This document shows, piece by piece, positions 1 to 8,054 of a stretch of 64,000 bases of DNA; positions within the stretch are counted from its first letter, which is position 1, and the number at the start of each line of letters is the position of its first letter. This stretch comes from Streptomyces sp. SLBN-31 (lineage in GTDB: Bacteria > Actinomycetota > Actinomycetes > Streptomycetales > Streptomycetaceae). A model generated the notes under the pieces. The model worked only from the letters and a program-made list of their open reading frames with translations, was not told the DNA's origin and did no database searches. Made by a program: the position numbers and the translations under genes. The stretch is taken from assembly GCF_006715395.1 (NCBI RefSeq), contig NZ_VFNC01000002.1, positions 2,232,001 to 2,296,000 of the forward strand, written 5' to 3'.

Positions 1-771
1 CGGCACCCAGGGCCGTGCCAGCTTGTACGCCCCGTCCTCCGCGCCGGAGGTGATCCGGGAGCGGACGGCGAGGATGCCGTGCGGGTTGGCGCGGGCGGTG
101 GAGGGCGCGAAGACCATGCCCTTGGGGGTGAAGGAGACGTCCCGTGGCAGTGTGTGGAAGTGGCAGCGCTCGAACACCGCCGTCGCCCGTCCGAAGACGA
201 AGTCGACGTCGCCCTCGATGTAGCAGCGGGAGAAGTACTGCCGGTCGAAGGCGTCCAGCGCGGTCGTGTCGACGAAGAGGGTGTCCTGGTGGGCGAGCAG
301 GCGGACGTTGTCGAAGTGGGTGCGGTCCCCGTAGGTGTAGGCGGCCACCGCCTGGGTGCCCGTGATGTCGGGGTGGTCGGCGCGCAGCCAGTCGTTGGCG
401 AGGGTGAGGTCGCGGACGGTCAGGCCCGGGGCCGCCGAGGTGAAGGTGGCGGAGCCCGCGGTGCCGTAGGTGGTGCCGTCGGGTTTCTTCGTGCCGCCCG
501 CGTTGTCGAAGACGATGACGGTGTCGCGTGGGTCGCCGGTGGCCCCGCGGATCGTCAGGTCCGCCTTGTCGGCGGGGACGGCGACGACCTCGCGGTACGT
601 CCCCGGGTGCACGACGATGGTCCGTCCGGGTCCGTCCACCGCGTCGACGGCCGCCTGGACGCTGTCGCCGGGCCGGACGTGCAGGGTTCGGCCACTGCCG
701 GCGAAGGCGGGCGTGGTGCCCGCGGTCACAAGGCCGGCGGTGATGCCGGTGAGAAGGGTGCGCCGGCGCAT
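1..771 (-). CDS. Pectinesterase (pectin methylesterase), 3' end outside window
   Basis: This secreted CE8-type enzyme removes methyl esters from pectin homogalacturonan. The first 257 codons are visible; the C-terminus runs off the left edge. The N-terminus has an arginine run and a hydrophobic signal ending near AFA. Family motifs follow in order: GTYRE, the AHQDTLF segment with the catalytic Gln/Asp, EGDVDFVFGRAT with the second catalytic Asp, and YKLARPW near the end. The ATG (771-769) starts one base after the stop of the upstream pectinesterase, so the two are co-transcribed. The two proteins are clearly paralogues from a tandem duplication. Confidence 0.9.
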   Translation of the reverse strand, partial: MRRRTLLTGITAGLVTAGTTPAFAGSGRTLHVRPGDSVQAAVDAVDGPGRTIVVHPGTYREVVAVPADKADLTIRGATGDPRDTVIVFDNAGGTKKPDGTTYGTAGSATFTSAAPGLTVRDLTLANDWLRADHPDITGTQAVAAYTYGDRTHFDNVRLLAHQDTLFVDTTALDAFDRQYFSRCYIEGDVDFVFGRATAVFERCHFHTLPRDVSFTPKGMVFAPSTARANPHGILAVRSRITSGAEDGAYKLARPWVP

Positions 772-772
772 C

Positions 773-1897
773 TCAGCGGCCCTCCTTCCAGGGCGTCCAG
801 TCGTCGAGGTAGGCCGTGCGGGTCGCCGACGCGGCCAGTTCGTCGGTGAGTTGGGGGCGGTTGGCGGGCACGCTGACGACCGCGCCGGGGCCGGTGTTGC
901 GGTACTCGGCGAACCGCTGGTCCTGCCACGGGTAGGTGTCGGACATGTTGGTGTAGGGCGCGACCGCGTCGATGCCGGGGCCGAGGTGGGTGTCGCGGAC
1001 GGTGAGCATCGGGCGGGCGGTGGTGTCGGAGCCTGGCACCCAGGGGCGGGCCAGCTTGTAGGAGCCGTCCGGGGCCTCGCTGCTCACCCGGCTCCCGGTC
1101 ACCAGGTAGCCGCGCGGGTTGGCGACCGCCGTGGAGGGCGCGAAGACGAAGCCGTAGGGGGCGGCAGCCAGGTCGGTGCGGTTCAGGGTGCGGAAGTGGC
1201 ACCGGTCGTAGACGGCCGTGGCCCGCCCGAAGACGAAGTCGACGTCGCCCTCGACGTAGCAGTGCGCGTAGTACTGGCGGGCGAAGGTGCCGAGCGCCAT
1301 CGAGTCGGCGTACAGGGTGTCCTGGTGGCCGAGGAAGCGGCAGTGGGTGAACGAACTCCGGTCGCCCTGCACCTTGATGGCGACCGCCTGGGTGCCGGTG
1401 ATGTCCGGGTGGTCGGCGCGCAGCCAGTCGTTGGCGAAGGTGATCCAGCGCGCGGTGAAGCCGTCGGCCTGGACGGTGGTGGTGGCGGATCCGGTGGTGC
1501 CGTAGGTGCCGCCGCCGGGCTTGGGCGTGCCGTTGGCGTGGTCGAAGACGATGACGACGTCCCGGGGGTCCTCCGAGGCGCCGAGCCAGGTGGCCTCCGT
1601 GCGGGTGGCGTCGAGGAGCACGGTCTCCCGGTACGTCCCGGGCGCGATGACCAGCGTCCGGCCGCTGCCGGTCGCGGCGGTCACGGCGGCCTGGACGGAG
1701 GTGAAGTCGCCCCGTCCGTGCGGGTCGACGTACAGGGTCCGCGGGGTCAGGCGGCGGTCCGGCGACCCGTACCGGCCGAAGGGGCAGGCCCGCTCGGCGG
1801 CTCGCGCGGGGGCGGTGGCGAGGCCGAGCGTGGCGGCCGCCCCGGCAGCGGCGAGAAGGAAGCCCCTTCTGGGCAGGTGGAGTTGCGGCGAGGGCAT
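773..1897 (-). CDS. Pectinesterase, Tat-secreted
   Basis: This 374-residue CE8 pectin methylesterase has a twin-arginine signal (PRRGFLLAAAGAAATLGLA) ending at APARA. The right-handed beta-helix core carries GTYRETV, GHQDTLYADS (catalytic Gln and Asp), EGDVDFVFGRAT (second catalytic Asp) and YKLARPW (substrate-binding Arg/Trp). De-esterified pectate is the substrate of the pectate lyase encoded just upstream, so the products act in sequence outside the cell. It is followed directly by a second pectinesterase. A strong hairpin at 1934-1960 separates it from the pectate lyase, so it may have its own promoter or depend on read-through. Confidence 0.93.
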   Translation of the reverse strand: MPSPQLHLPRRGFLLAAAGAAATLGLATAPARAAERACPFGRYGSPDRRLTPRTLYVDPHGRGDFTSVQAAVTAATGSGRTLVIAPGTYRETVLLDATRTEATWLGASEDPRDVVIVFDHANGTPKPGGGTYGTTGSATTTVQADGFTARWITFANDWLRADHPDITGTQAVAIKVQGDRSSFTHCRFLGHQDTLYADSMALGTFARQYYAHCYVEGDVDFVFGRATAVYDRCHFRTLNRTDLAAAPYGFVFAPSTAVANPRGYLVTGSRVSSEAPDGSYKLARPWVPGSDTTARPMLTVRDTHLGPGIDAVAPYTNMSDTYPWQDQRFAEYRNTGPGAVVSVPANRPQLTDELAASATRTAYLDDWTPWKEGR

Positions 1898-1933
1898 ACG
1901 AGTGGTCCTTCGCAGTGCGGCTCTGGGGAGAGG

Positions 1934-1960
1934 GGGCCGGGGCGTCGTGCGCCCCGGCCC
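1934..1960 (-). terminator. Hairpin between pectate lyase and pectinesterase genes
   Basis: Perfect 11-bp arms (1934-1944 and 1950-1960, GGGCCGGGGCG type) enclose a 5-base loop directly after the pectate lyase stop. There is no T-run, which is common for Streptomyces terminators or mRNA-stabilising hairpins. Confidence 0.6.
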
Positions 1961-1967
1961 GGGGGCG

Positions 1968-3281
1968 TCAGCGCAATTGGCCCGCGCCGGCGCAGTGGTC
2001 GACGATCCCGGGGACGGCCCTGGCCGGGTCGACCTTCGTGCGCAGGGTCGGCGTCCATCCGGCGCCCGACTGGAGGATCTCCGTGGGCACTTGGGCGTTG
2101 TGGACGGCGATCAGGTCGGTCGGCTCACCGTTGACGTAGTTGTCGTCGGCGGTCAGCGGCGCCTCCTTCCACTTCTTCAGGATCGAACCGGCCTCGGCCC
2201 CGTCGGGGAGCGTGAACGCGTTGTGCTCGGCGACGAGTTGGGACTCCATGCCGATGCCGTAGCTGTAGGAGTAGCCGTCTCCCGCGACGAAGTGGTTGTT
2301 GTAGGAGTCCACTTGGCCGAACCGCACCCGGGGTGCGCGCTCGACGAGGTTCGAGAACAGGTTGTGGTGGAAGGTGACCTTCAGGTGGCCCCGGTCCACC
2401 GCGGCCGTCGAGGCGCTGTCGCTGTTGCCGATGAGGATCGTCTTGTCGTGGTCCTCGAAGACGTTCCAGGAGGCGGTGACGTAGTCGGCGCCCTTGACGA
2501 TGTCGAGCTCGCCGTCGTGCTGCTCGAATATCCGGCCGTAGTAGTGGGGCAGCGTGCTGTCCGGGTGGTCGCCGTCGGTGAAGGTGTCGTGGTCCATCCA
2601 CACGTGGGAGGAGCCGTAGACCACCGCGCTGTCGTACTCGGAGTTCCAGTTGCCGTCGGCGGTGTCGGTGGGGTCCCACTGCGGGAAGCAGTCGAGGGGG
2701 CTCTCCAGGCTCAGGTTGCGGACGATGACGTTGTCGACGCCCTTGATCTGCAGGCTGGCGCCCTTGAAGCCGGCGTCCCTGCCGATGCCGACGATGGTGG
2801 TGTTGGCCGGGACGTTCGCCTTGATGTAGACGTCCTGGTTGGCCTGTGAGGCACGGCGCAGGCCCTCGGGGCTGGCGTCCGGCTCGCCGTCCAGGTTCTT
2901 GTCGCGGCCCCAGACGGCGGGATCGTACGTCTTCAGATAGGTGTCGAAGTCGTATCCCGGCACCTCGAAGGAGGCGCAGCCGGGCCCGTCCGCGTCGATG
3001 GTGCCCTTCACCTTGATGATCTTCGGTGCGCTGCCGCCGTCGGCCAGGGCGGCCTTGAAGCCGGCCCAGTCGGTGACGGTGTGGACGTGCGCGGCGTCGG
3101 CGGCGGCGCCACCGGTGGTGCCGGTGCCGTAGGAGCCCCAGCCGTCGCTCGCGCCGAGCGTCTGCCGGCCGAGGTCCCTCGGCTGGGCGTGGGCGGAGGC
3201 GGTCCCGGTGACACCGAGGACCAGGGCGGTGCACCCCACGACGGACGCTATGACACGTCCATGACATTTCCGTGTACGCAC
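1968..3281 (-). CDS. Pectate lyase (PL1), secreted
   Basis: This 437-residue polysaccharide lyase cleaves polygalacturonate by beta-elimination in a Ca2+-dependent reaction. The GTG start is preceded by GAGGAG at about 9 bases; a longer in-frame extension would run through the upstream gene and is not coding. A signal peptide ends at ASAHA. The beta-helix core shows VWMDHDTFTDGDHPDS (Ca2+-binding and fold motif), DHDKTILIGNSDS and ERAPRVRFGQ, with the catalytic Arg of PL1 in the last. It begins 13 bases after the acetylesterase stop, so the two share a transcript. Its product and the neighbouring esterases indicate extracellular pectin depolymerisation. Confidence 0.92.
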   Translation of the reverse strand: MRTRKCHGRVIASVVGCTALVLGVTGTASAHAQPRDLGRQTLGASDGWGSYGTGTTGGAAADAAHVHTVTDWAGFKAALADGGSAPKIIKVKGTIDADGPGCASFEVPGYDFDTYLKTYDPAVWGRDKNLDGEPDASPEGLRRASQANQDVYIKANVPANTTIVGIGRDAGFKGASLQIKGVDNVIVRNLSLESPLDCFPQWDPTDTADGNWNSEYDSAVVYGSSHVWMDHDTFTDGDHPDSTLPHYYGRIFEQHDGELDIVKGADYVTASWNVFEDHDKTILIGNSDSASTAAVDRGHLKVTFHHNLFSNLVERAPRVRFGQVDSYNNHFVAGDGYSYSYGIGMESQLVAEHNAFTLPDGAEAGSILKKWKEAPLTADDNYVNGEPTDLIAVHNAQVPTEILQSGAGWTPTLRTKVDPARAVPGIVDHCAGAGQLR

Positions 3282-3294
3282 TGTGCGGTTCTCC

Positions 3295-4086
3295 TCAGCT
3301 TGCGGGTGGCCAGGTGATCCACGAGGTGGGGATGTCCTCGTGCAGCCGGACGACGTCGTGCCGGGCCAGCACCCGGGTGCGCAGCAGTTCCTGCGCCACG
3401 AGCCGGGCCACGGCGATGGCGCCCGGCGGGTTGAAATGCGTGTTGTCCTGCTCGGTGTCCGTCCAGTTGAAGTACGTCTTCGTCGCCTCGACCCCGAGCG
3501 ACTGCCACAGCGCCAGCGACAGCGCCTCGATGTCGAGCAGCGCCACCTGCTCCTCCTGGGCGAGCGCCCGCATCGCCGCCGGGTAGTCGCCATGGGTGGG
3601 CACGGCGTTGCCGTTCGCGTCGAAGCGGCGCCGCTCGACGGGGGTGGCGAGGACCGGGCGGGCGCCATGGGCACGGGCGCCCTCGACGTACAGCCGCAGA
3701 TGGTCCTGGTACGTCGTCCAGGGCTCGGTGTACCGGGCGGGGTCCTCACTCTTCTCGTCGTTGTGCGCGAACTGGACGAGCAGGAGGTCCCCCGGCCGGA
3801 TGGCGTCGAGGACGGCGGCGAGCCGGCCCTCGTCGATGAAGCTCTTCGAACTGCGCCCGTTCACCGCGTGGTTGGCGACGGGCAGGTCCTTGTGCAGGAA
3901 GAACGGGAGGGCCATGCCCCACCCGGTCTCCGGGGCGGCGTCGGCGTACTTCTGGGCGGCGGTGGAATCACCGGCGATGTACAGCGTGCGCCGCCGAGGG
4001 ACGGCCTGAGCGGTGCCGTTGGCCGCGAAGGCGAGGGGCAGGGCGGCAAGCGTCGCCGCGGTGACCTGTCTACGGGTGACTGACAA
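3295..4086 (-). CDS. Rhamnogalacturonan acetylesterase (SGNH hydrolase, CE12-like)
   Basis: The product is a 263-residue secreted esterase of the GDSL/SGNH superfamily that removes acetyl groups from rhamnogalacturonan backbones. With the TTG start at 4086 (AAAGG about 9 bases upstream) the protein begins MSVTRRQVTA, a likely Tat signal. An alternative TTG lies at 4110. The block I motif IAGDSTAA puts the nucleophile at Ser41. NGRSSKSF and QFAHND supply the oxyanion Gly and Asn, and DNTHFNPPGA supplies the catalytic Asp/His. Spacing to the pectate lyase is 13 bases. Product and context fit the pectin theme closely. Confidence 0.88.
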   Translation of the reverse strand: MSVTRRQVTAATLAALPLAFAANGTAQAVPRRRTLYIAGDSTAAQKYADAAPETGWGMALPFFLHKDLPVANHAVNGRSSKSFIDEGRLAAVLDAIRPGDLLLVQFAHNDEKSEDPARYTEPWTTYQDHLRLYVEGARAHGARPVLATPVERRRFDANGNAVPTHGDYPAAMRALAQEEQVALLDIEALSLALWQSLGVEATKTYFNWTDTEQDNTHFNPPGAIAVARLVAQELLRTRVLARHDVVRLHEDIPTSWITWPPAS

Positions 4087-4109
4087 GAGCGTGCACCTTT
4101 CTGACCTCA

Positions 4110-4130
4110 AGGGGCGCGGGGAACTGCGCG
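4110..4130 (+). repeat. Dispersed 21-bp intergenic element, copy 1
   Basis: The segment beginning AGGGGCGCGGGGAACTGCGC is identical over 21 bases, in opposite orientation, to 11200-11220. I recognise it as a sequence that recurs in Streptomyces intergenic regions. Here it sits between the sugar-binding protein stop and the acetylesterase start. Confidence 0.6.
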
Positions 4131-4176
4131 ACCAGCCACGACGGCCCGCAGTCCCCCGCGACCGAACCCGGCACCG

Positions 4177-5514
4177 TCAGTGGTTCTGCTTCCAGTCCGC
4201 CTGCGCCTTGTTCAGCTGGTCGGCCAGCGTGTTCAGGAAGTCCTTCACGCTCATCTTCCCGAGCAGCACCTTCTGGAAGTTCGGCTCGTTGTCGGCCTTG
4301 GAGATGGTGTTCCAGTCCGGCAGGTAGTAGGGCAGCTGCACGATCTTCGTGCCGGTGCCGTTGAGGGCCTCGGCCGCCAGCTTCGTGGGCTCGGCCTTCT
4401 GGATCCACGCGTCCTTGGCGGCGTCCGTGTTCGCCGGGATCTGCCCGGCGGACTGGTTGAACTTCGAGTTCTCCGCGTGCGAGACGGCGAACTCGACGAA
4501 CTTCCAGGCGGCCGCCTTGTTCTTGCTGGACTTGAACAGGCTCAGCCCGTCGACCGGGTTGGAGATCTGCACGCGCGTGCCGTCGGCCTGCGTCGGGTTC
4601 GGCAGGCCCCGAAACTTGTCCGCGCCCAGCGCCTTCAGATGGTCCTGGTACGAGCCGAGGTTGTGGCTCAGCATTCCGATGGTGCCGCTGTCCCACTGCG
4701 CGACCATCTTGGTGAAGTCGTTGTTGACGTCGGCGGACGGGGTGTCCTTCTTGTACAGGGCGACGTACTTCTCCAGCGCGGCGACGTTCTTGGGGTCGTT
4801 GACCGTCGTCTTGTCGCCGTTCCAGAACGAGGTGATGCCGCTCTGGCTGTACGCCGCGTCCAGTGCCGGGGCGATGGACCCCTCACCGCCGCGGATGGTG
4901 AACCCGAACTGGTTCTTGCCCTTGTTCGTGAGCTTGTCGGCCGCCGTGAAGAACTTGTCCCACGTCGTCGGCGCGTCAAGCCCGGCCTTGTCGAACAGGT
5001 CGGTCCGGTACCACAGCGTGCCGTTGTTCGACGAGGTCGGGATCTGGTACAGCTGGTCGCCGCCGCCCGCCGCCTTGCTGCTCTGCAGCAGGTTCTGGCT
5101 GAGCTTGCCGTTCAGCGGGCTCTTCGCCAGCCGGCTGTCCAGCGGCTCCAGCGCGCCCTGGACGGCGACCTCGGCGAGCATCGCGGTGCCGACGCCGCCG
5201 ACGTCGGGCAGGCCACCGCCCTGGATGGCGGTGTCGTACTTCGACTGGGCGCTCGCGGCCGGGATGCCGACGTAGTTGACCTTGATGTTCGGGTACTTCT
5301 TCTCGAAGTCGGAGATGATCTGCTTCCAGATGTCGGTGCGGACACCGCCGTTGTTGTCCCAGAAGGTGATCTCCCCCTTGCCGGACCCCTCGTTGCCCTT
5401 GTCCCCCGCGCTGCCGCTGCCGTCGTCGCCGCAGGCGGTGGCGGTAAGGGCGAGTACGGAGCCCAGGGCGACGGCGACGACGACGCGCCTGTTTCTGCGG
5501 ATGCTGGTCTTCAT
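4177..5514 (-). CDS. Sugar ABC transporter substrate-binding lipoprotein
   Basis: This 445-residue family 1 extracellular solute-binding protein delivers an oligosaccharide to a membrane importer. The signal ends in a lipobox, LTATACGDD, for lipid attachment at Cys. The mature part has ITFWDNNGG at the N-terminus and the usual two-lobe pattern. The ATG at 5514 has GAAGAG upstream; an in-frame extension before it is unlikely. The likely partners are the two permeases at 9252-11071, which lack a binding protein of their own. No ATPase is encoded nearby, so a shared MsiK-type ATPase elsewhere is probable. A LacI-type operator lies 80-91 bases upstream. The substrate is probably a pectin or arabinan fragment (inference). 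Confidence 0.9.
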   Translation of the reverse strand: MKTSIRRNRRVVVAVALGSVLALTATACGDDGSGSAGDKGNEGSGKGEITFWDNNGGVRTDIWKQIISDFEKKYPNIKVNYVGIPAASAQSKYDTAIQGGGLPDVGGVGTAMLAEVAVQGALEPLDSRLAKSPLNGKLSQNLLQSSKAAGGGDQLYQIPTSSNNGTLWYRTDLFDKAGLDAPTTWDKFFTAADKLTNKGKNQFGFTIRGGEGSIAPALDAAYSQSGITSFWNGDKTTVNDPKNVAALEKYVALYKKDTPSADVNNDFTKMVAQWDSGTIGMLSHNLGSYQDHLKALGADKFRGLPNPTQADGTRVQISNPVDGLSLFKSSKNKAAAWKFVEFAVSHAENSKFNQSAGQIPANTDAAKDAWIQKAEPTKLAAEALNGTGTKIVQLPYYLPDWNTISKADNEPNFQKVLLGKMSVKDFLNTLADQLNKAQADWKQNH

Positions 5515-5593
5515 TGGCCGGCTCTCTTCTTCTGGTTCCAACGGAGTTGCGAGGTTGTGGAGGTCGTGCGGGTCGAAGCGGCACCCGCACCTA

Positions 5594-5605
5594 GTAAGCG
5601 CTTGC
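5594..5605. promoter_or_regulatory. LacI-family operator (GTAAGCGCTTGC)
   Basis: A palindromic AAGCGCTT core with G/C at the outer positions matches the general LacI/GalR operator pattern GNAAGCGCTTNC. It lies upstream of the binding-protein gene and matches the site at 11107-11118. Confidence 0.75.
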
Positions 5606-5706
5606 TACTGGGGTGCGTCATGGCGGCTCCCAACAGGCTTACGAATGCGGTGCGTTGCGGCAGTGCGGTGCGTTGACGCGGTGCGGCCTTGCGGCGGTGC
5701 GGCGAG

Positions 5707-7212
5707 TTACAGGGAGTCGATCCTGAAGTGCGTGAAGGTTGCCGCGCCGGCGTGTCCCGTTCCGGCGGGCGCCACGGCGAACAGCCCCAGCAGGGCGCCG
5801 ACCCAGCGCCACGGGGTGGCGGCGAAGACGGGTCCGGACGGACACGGGCCCCGACCGGTGTCGTAGAAGAAGCGGCAGCGCGCCCCCGCCCCGATCTCGA
5901 TCCGCAGCCGCACGCGTCCCTCGGGTGCGAGCCGCGGGTGGTCCGCGTCCCGTTCGGCCTCGGCGACGGCCTCGGCGAACCGGTGCACCACATGCACCGC
6001 CCCGTCGCCGCCCCGTTGCAGCCCGATCCAGCCGAACGCGTCCCCGAGCACCGCGAGCCCCGCCCGGGCTCCCGGCTCCTCGCCGTGCAGGGTCAGCTCC
6101 ACCTCGACGGCCGAGGGGGTGCCCGGCAGCCGCTGGGTGAGGACGTTCGGGAGTCTGCGCAGGTCGTGGGCGTCGGCCGAGCGGACGCAGGACAGCCGCA
6201 GGCCGTCGCCGGAGTGCTGGGTGGCCCAGCCGTCCCGGGGGTTGGCGGTCCAGCTCCACTGGCGGCCGAAGCGTCCGCCGGGGAAGTCGTCGTCGGTGGC
6301 CGGTGCCGCGGGCGGCTGCGGCGGCAGACCGGGCGTCTCGTGTACGGCGACGGGGGCGCCCTCGTCGTCGCCGATCACCGGCCAGCCGTCGCTCCCCCAG
6401 CGCATCGGCTGCAGGTGGACGACCCGGCCGTACGCGCCCCGCTGCTGGAAGTGCAGGAACCAGTCCTCGCCGGTCCCGGTGCGTACCCAGCCGCCCTGGT
6501 GCGGCCCGTTGACGTCGGTCTCCCCCTGCTCCAGGACGATTCTCTCCTCGTACGGCCCGAAGAAGCCGCGCGAGCGGAAGGCGCCCTGCCAGCCGGTCTC
6601 CACCCCGCCCGCGGGAGCCAGGATCCAGAACCAGCCGTCGTGCCGGTAGAGCTTGGGGCCTTCCAGGGTGAACCAGCCCGGGATCCGGTCGCCGTCGACG
6701 ATCAGCTTGCCCTCGTCGAGGACCTCGGTGCCGTCGGGGTGCATCCGGTGGCCGGTGAGGCGGTTCTTCACCCCCGAACGGGACTTGGCCCAGGCGTGCA
6801 CCAGGTAGGCGTCACCCGTCTCCTCGTCCCACAACGGGCAGGGGTCGATGAGGCCCTTCCCGGCCTTGACCAGGTGCGGCCTGGTCCAGGGGCCGCGCAC
6901 CGCCGGGGCGTTGACCTGGAAGACGCCCTGGTCGGGATCGCCCCAGAAGATCCAGAAGCGTTCGTCGTGATACCTCAACGCCGGCGCCCACACACCGCAG
7001 TCGTGCCGCGGCGTCCTGAACTCGGCCTCGGGTTCGAGACGTTCGAGGGCGTGGCCGACCAGCGTCCAGTTGACCAGGTCGCGCGAGTGCAGCAGGGGCA
7101 GGCCCGGCGCGCGGCCGAAGCTGGAGGCGGTGAGGTAGAAGTCGTCGCCGACGCGCAGGACGTCCGGGTCGGACCAGTCGGCGTTCAGGACGGGGTTGGT
7201 GTACGTCGTCAC
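5707..7212 (-). CDS. Glycoside hydrolase family 43 protein
   Basis: This 501-residue protein of the beta-xylosidase/alpha-arabinofuranosidase superfamily has no signal peptide, so it probably acts on imported oligosaccharides. The five-bladed propeller starts at residue 4. Asp15 (ADWSDPD) fits the general base, Asp123 (LIDPCP) the pKa modulator and Glu184 (TLEGPKLY) the general acid. The region from about 320 to 501 is a C-terminal beta-sandwich common in this family. The GTG start overlaps the previous stop as GTGA, showing translational coupling to the DUF6807 gene. Exact substrate specificity cannot be read from sequence; arabinan or xylogalacturonan side chains would fit the context. Confidence 0.88.
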   Translation of the reverse strand: MTTYTNPVLNADWSDPDVLRVGDDFYLTASSFGRAPGLPLLHSRDLVNWTLVGHALERLEPEAEFRTPRHDCGVWAPALRYHDERFWIFWGDPDQGVFQVNAPAVRGPWTRPHLVKAGKGLIDPCPLWDEETGDAYLVHAWAKSRSGVKNRLTGHRMHPDGTEVLDEGKLIVDGDRIPGWFTLEGPKLYRHDGWFWILAPAGGVETGWQGAFRSRGFFGPYEERIVLEQGETDVNGPHQGGWVRTGTGEDWFLHFQQRGAYGRVVHLQPMRWGSDGWPVIGDDEGAPVAVHETPGLPPQPPAAPATDDDFPGGRFGRQWSWTANPRDGWATQHSGDGLRLSCVRSADAHDLRRLPNVLTQRLPGTPSAVEVELTLHGEEPGARAGLAVLGDAFGWIGLQRGGDGAVHVVHRFAEAVAEAERDADHPRLAPEGRVRLRIEIGAGARCRFFYDTGRGPCPSGPVFAATPWRWVGALLGLFAVAPAGTGHAGAATFTHFRIDSL

Positions 7213-8054
7213 CGGCTCACCGCCTTGCGGACCAGCGCCGCCGCCTCGTCGCGGCCCAGCCGCCCGTCGGCGACGACGGTGACGACACGGCGTACGACGG
7301 TGTCGCCGGGCTCGATCGCAAGCCGCTCCTCGTGCGCCAACGACGAGCCCACGCCCGGGTATTCGGCGGTGCGCACGAACCACGGGTCGCGCCGGGTGGC
7401 GTCCGTGGCACCGGCGAGGACGAGGGTCCAGGTGGATCCCGCGAGGGCGAGCCAGTCGGCGCGGCTGCCGTGCACCGCCGGCTCGCCCTCGCGGTCGGGG
7501 GTGAAGACGTGCGGGGCCTCCCGCTCCTTGCGGGCCCGCCAGAAGAAGCCGCCGTACGCGGCGCCCGGGCGGCCGTTGGTGGCCGGGCTGCCGATGGACA
7601 GCAGTCCCGAGGTGACGTTGGTGAGGGAGAAGGTGAAGTCCAGCGCCCAGGCGGCGTCGGTGAGTTCGGTGGCCGCCACGGTGCGGCGCTCGCGCAGCAG
7701 CTCCGCCCCGGATGCCACCCAGCGCAGCTCCTCCACGAAGCCGTCGGGGTCGCGCAGCTGGAAGGAGATGTGGCGCTGGGCGCCGTGGTTGTCCAGCTCG
7801 GTGGGGCCCTTGTCGCGGACGTAGGTCCGGCCGCCCCAGAAGTTGTGCCCCTCGACGTCGGGAACGGCGACACCGACGCCGAGGTGGTGGGTGTGGTCGG
7901 CGGGGCTGAGCTCGGTGACCGCCGTGCCGGCCAGGGTGGTGACGGGGTGCAGATAGGGGCGCGGGGACAGCCGGGCCGGGAGTTCGGGCCGGGTCACGTA
8001 GCGGCCGACCGGGCGGCCCGAAACGCGCAGGACCGGCGAGTCGTTGGTCGTCAT
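7209..8054 (-). CDS. DUF6807 (PmoA-like) family protein
   Basis: The product is a 281-residue cytoplasmic protein that I place in the DUF6807/PmoA-like family. The supporting segments are HTHHLGVGVA, HNFWGGRTYV and NGRPGAAYGGFFWR, together with an all-beta composition. The family's biochemical role is not established to my knowledge, but members recur beside Gfo/Idh/MocA oxidoreductases and sugar importers, as here. The start overlaps the oxidoreductase stop (TGATG) and its stop overlaps the GH43 start (GTGA), so all three are translated together. A role as a sugar-modifying or mutarotase-like partner is inference only. Confidence 0.72.
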   Translation of the reverse strand: MTTNDSPVLRVSGRPVGRYVTRPELPARLSPRPYLHPVTTLAGTAVTELSPADHTHHLGVGVAVPDVEGHNFWGGRTYVRDKGPTELDNHGAQRHISFQLRDPDGFVEELRWVASGAELLRERRTVAATELTDAAWALDFTFSLTNVTSGLLSIGSPATNGRPGAAYGGFFWRARKEREAPHVFTPDREGEPAVHGSRADWLALAGSTWTLVLAGATDATRRDPWFVRTAEYPGVGSSLAHEERLAIEPGDTVVRRVVTVVADGRLGRDEAAALVRKAVSR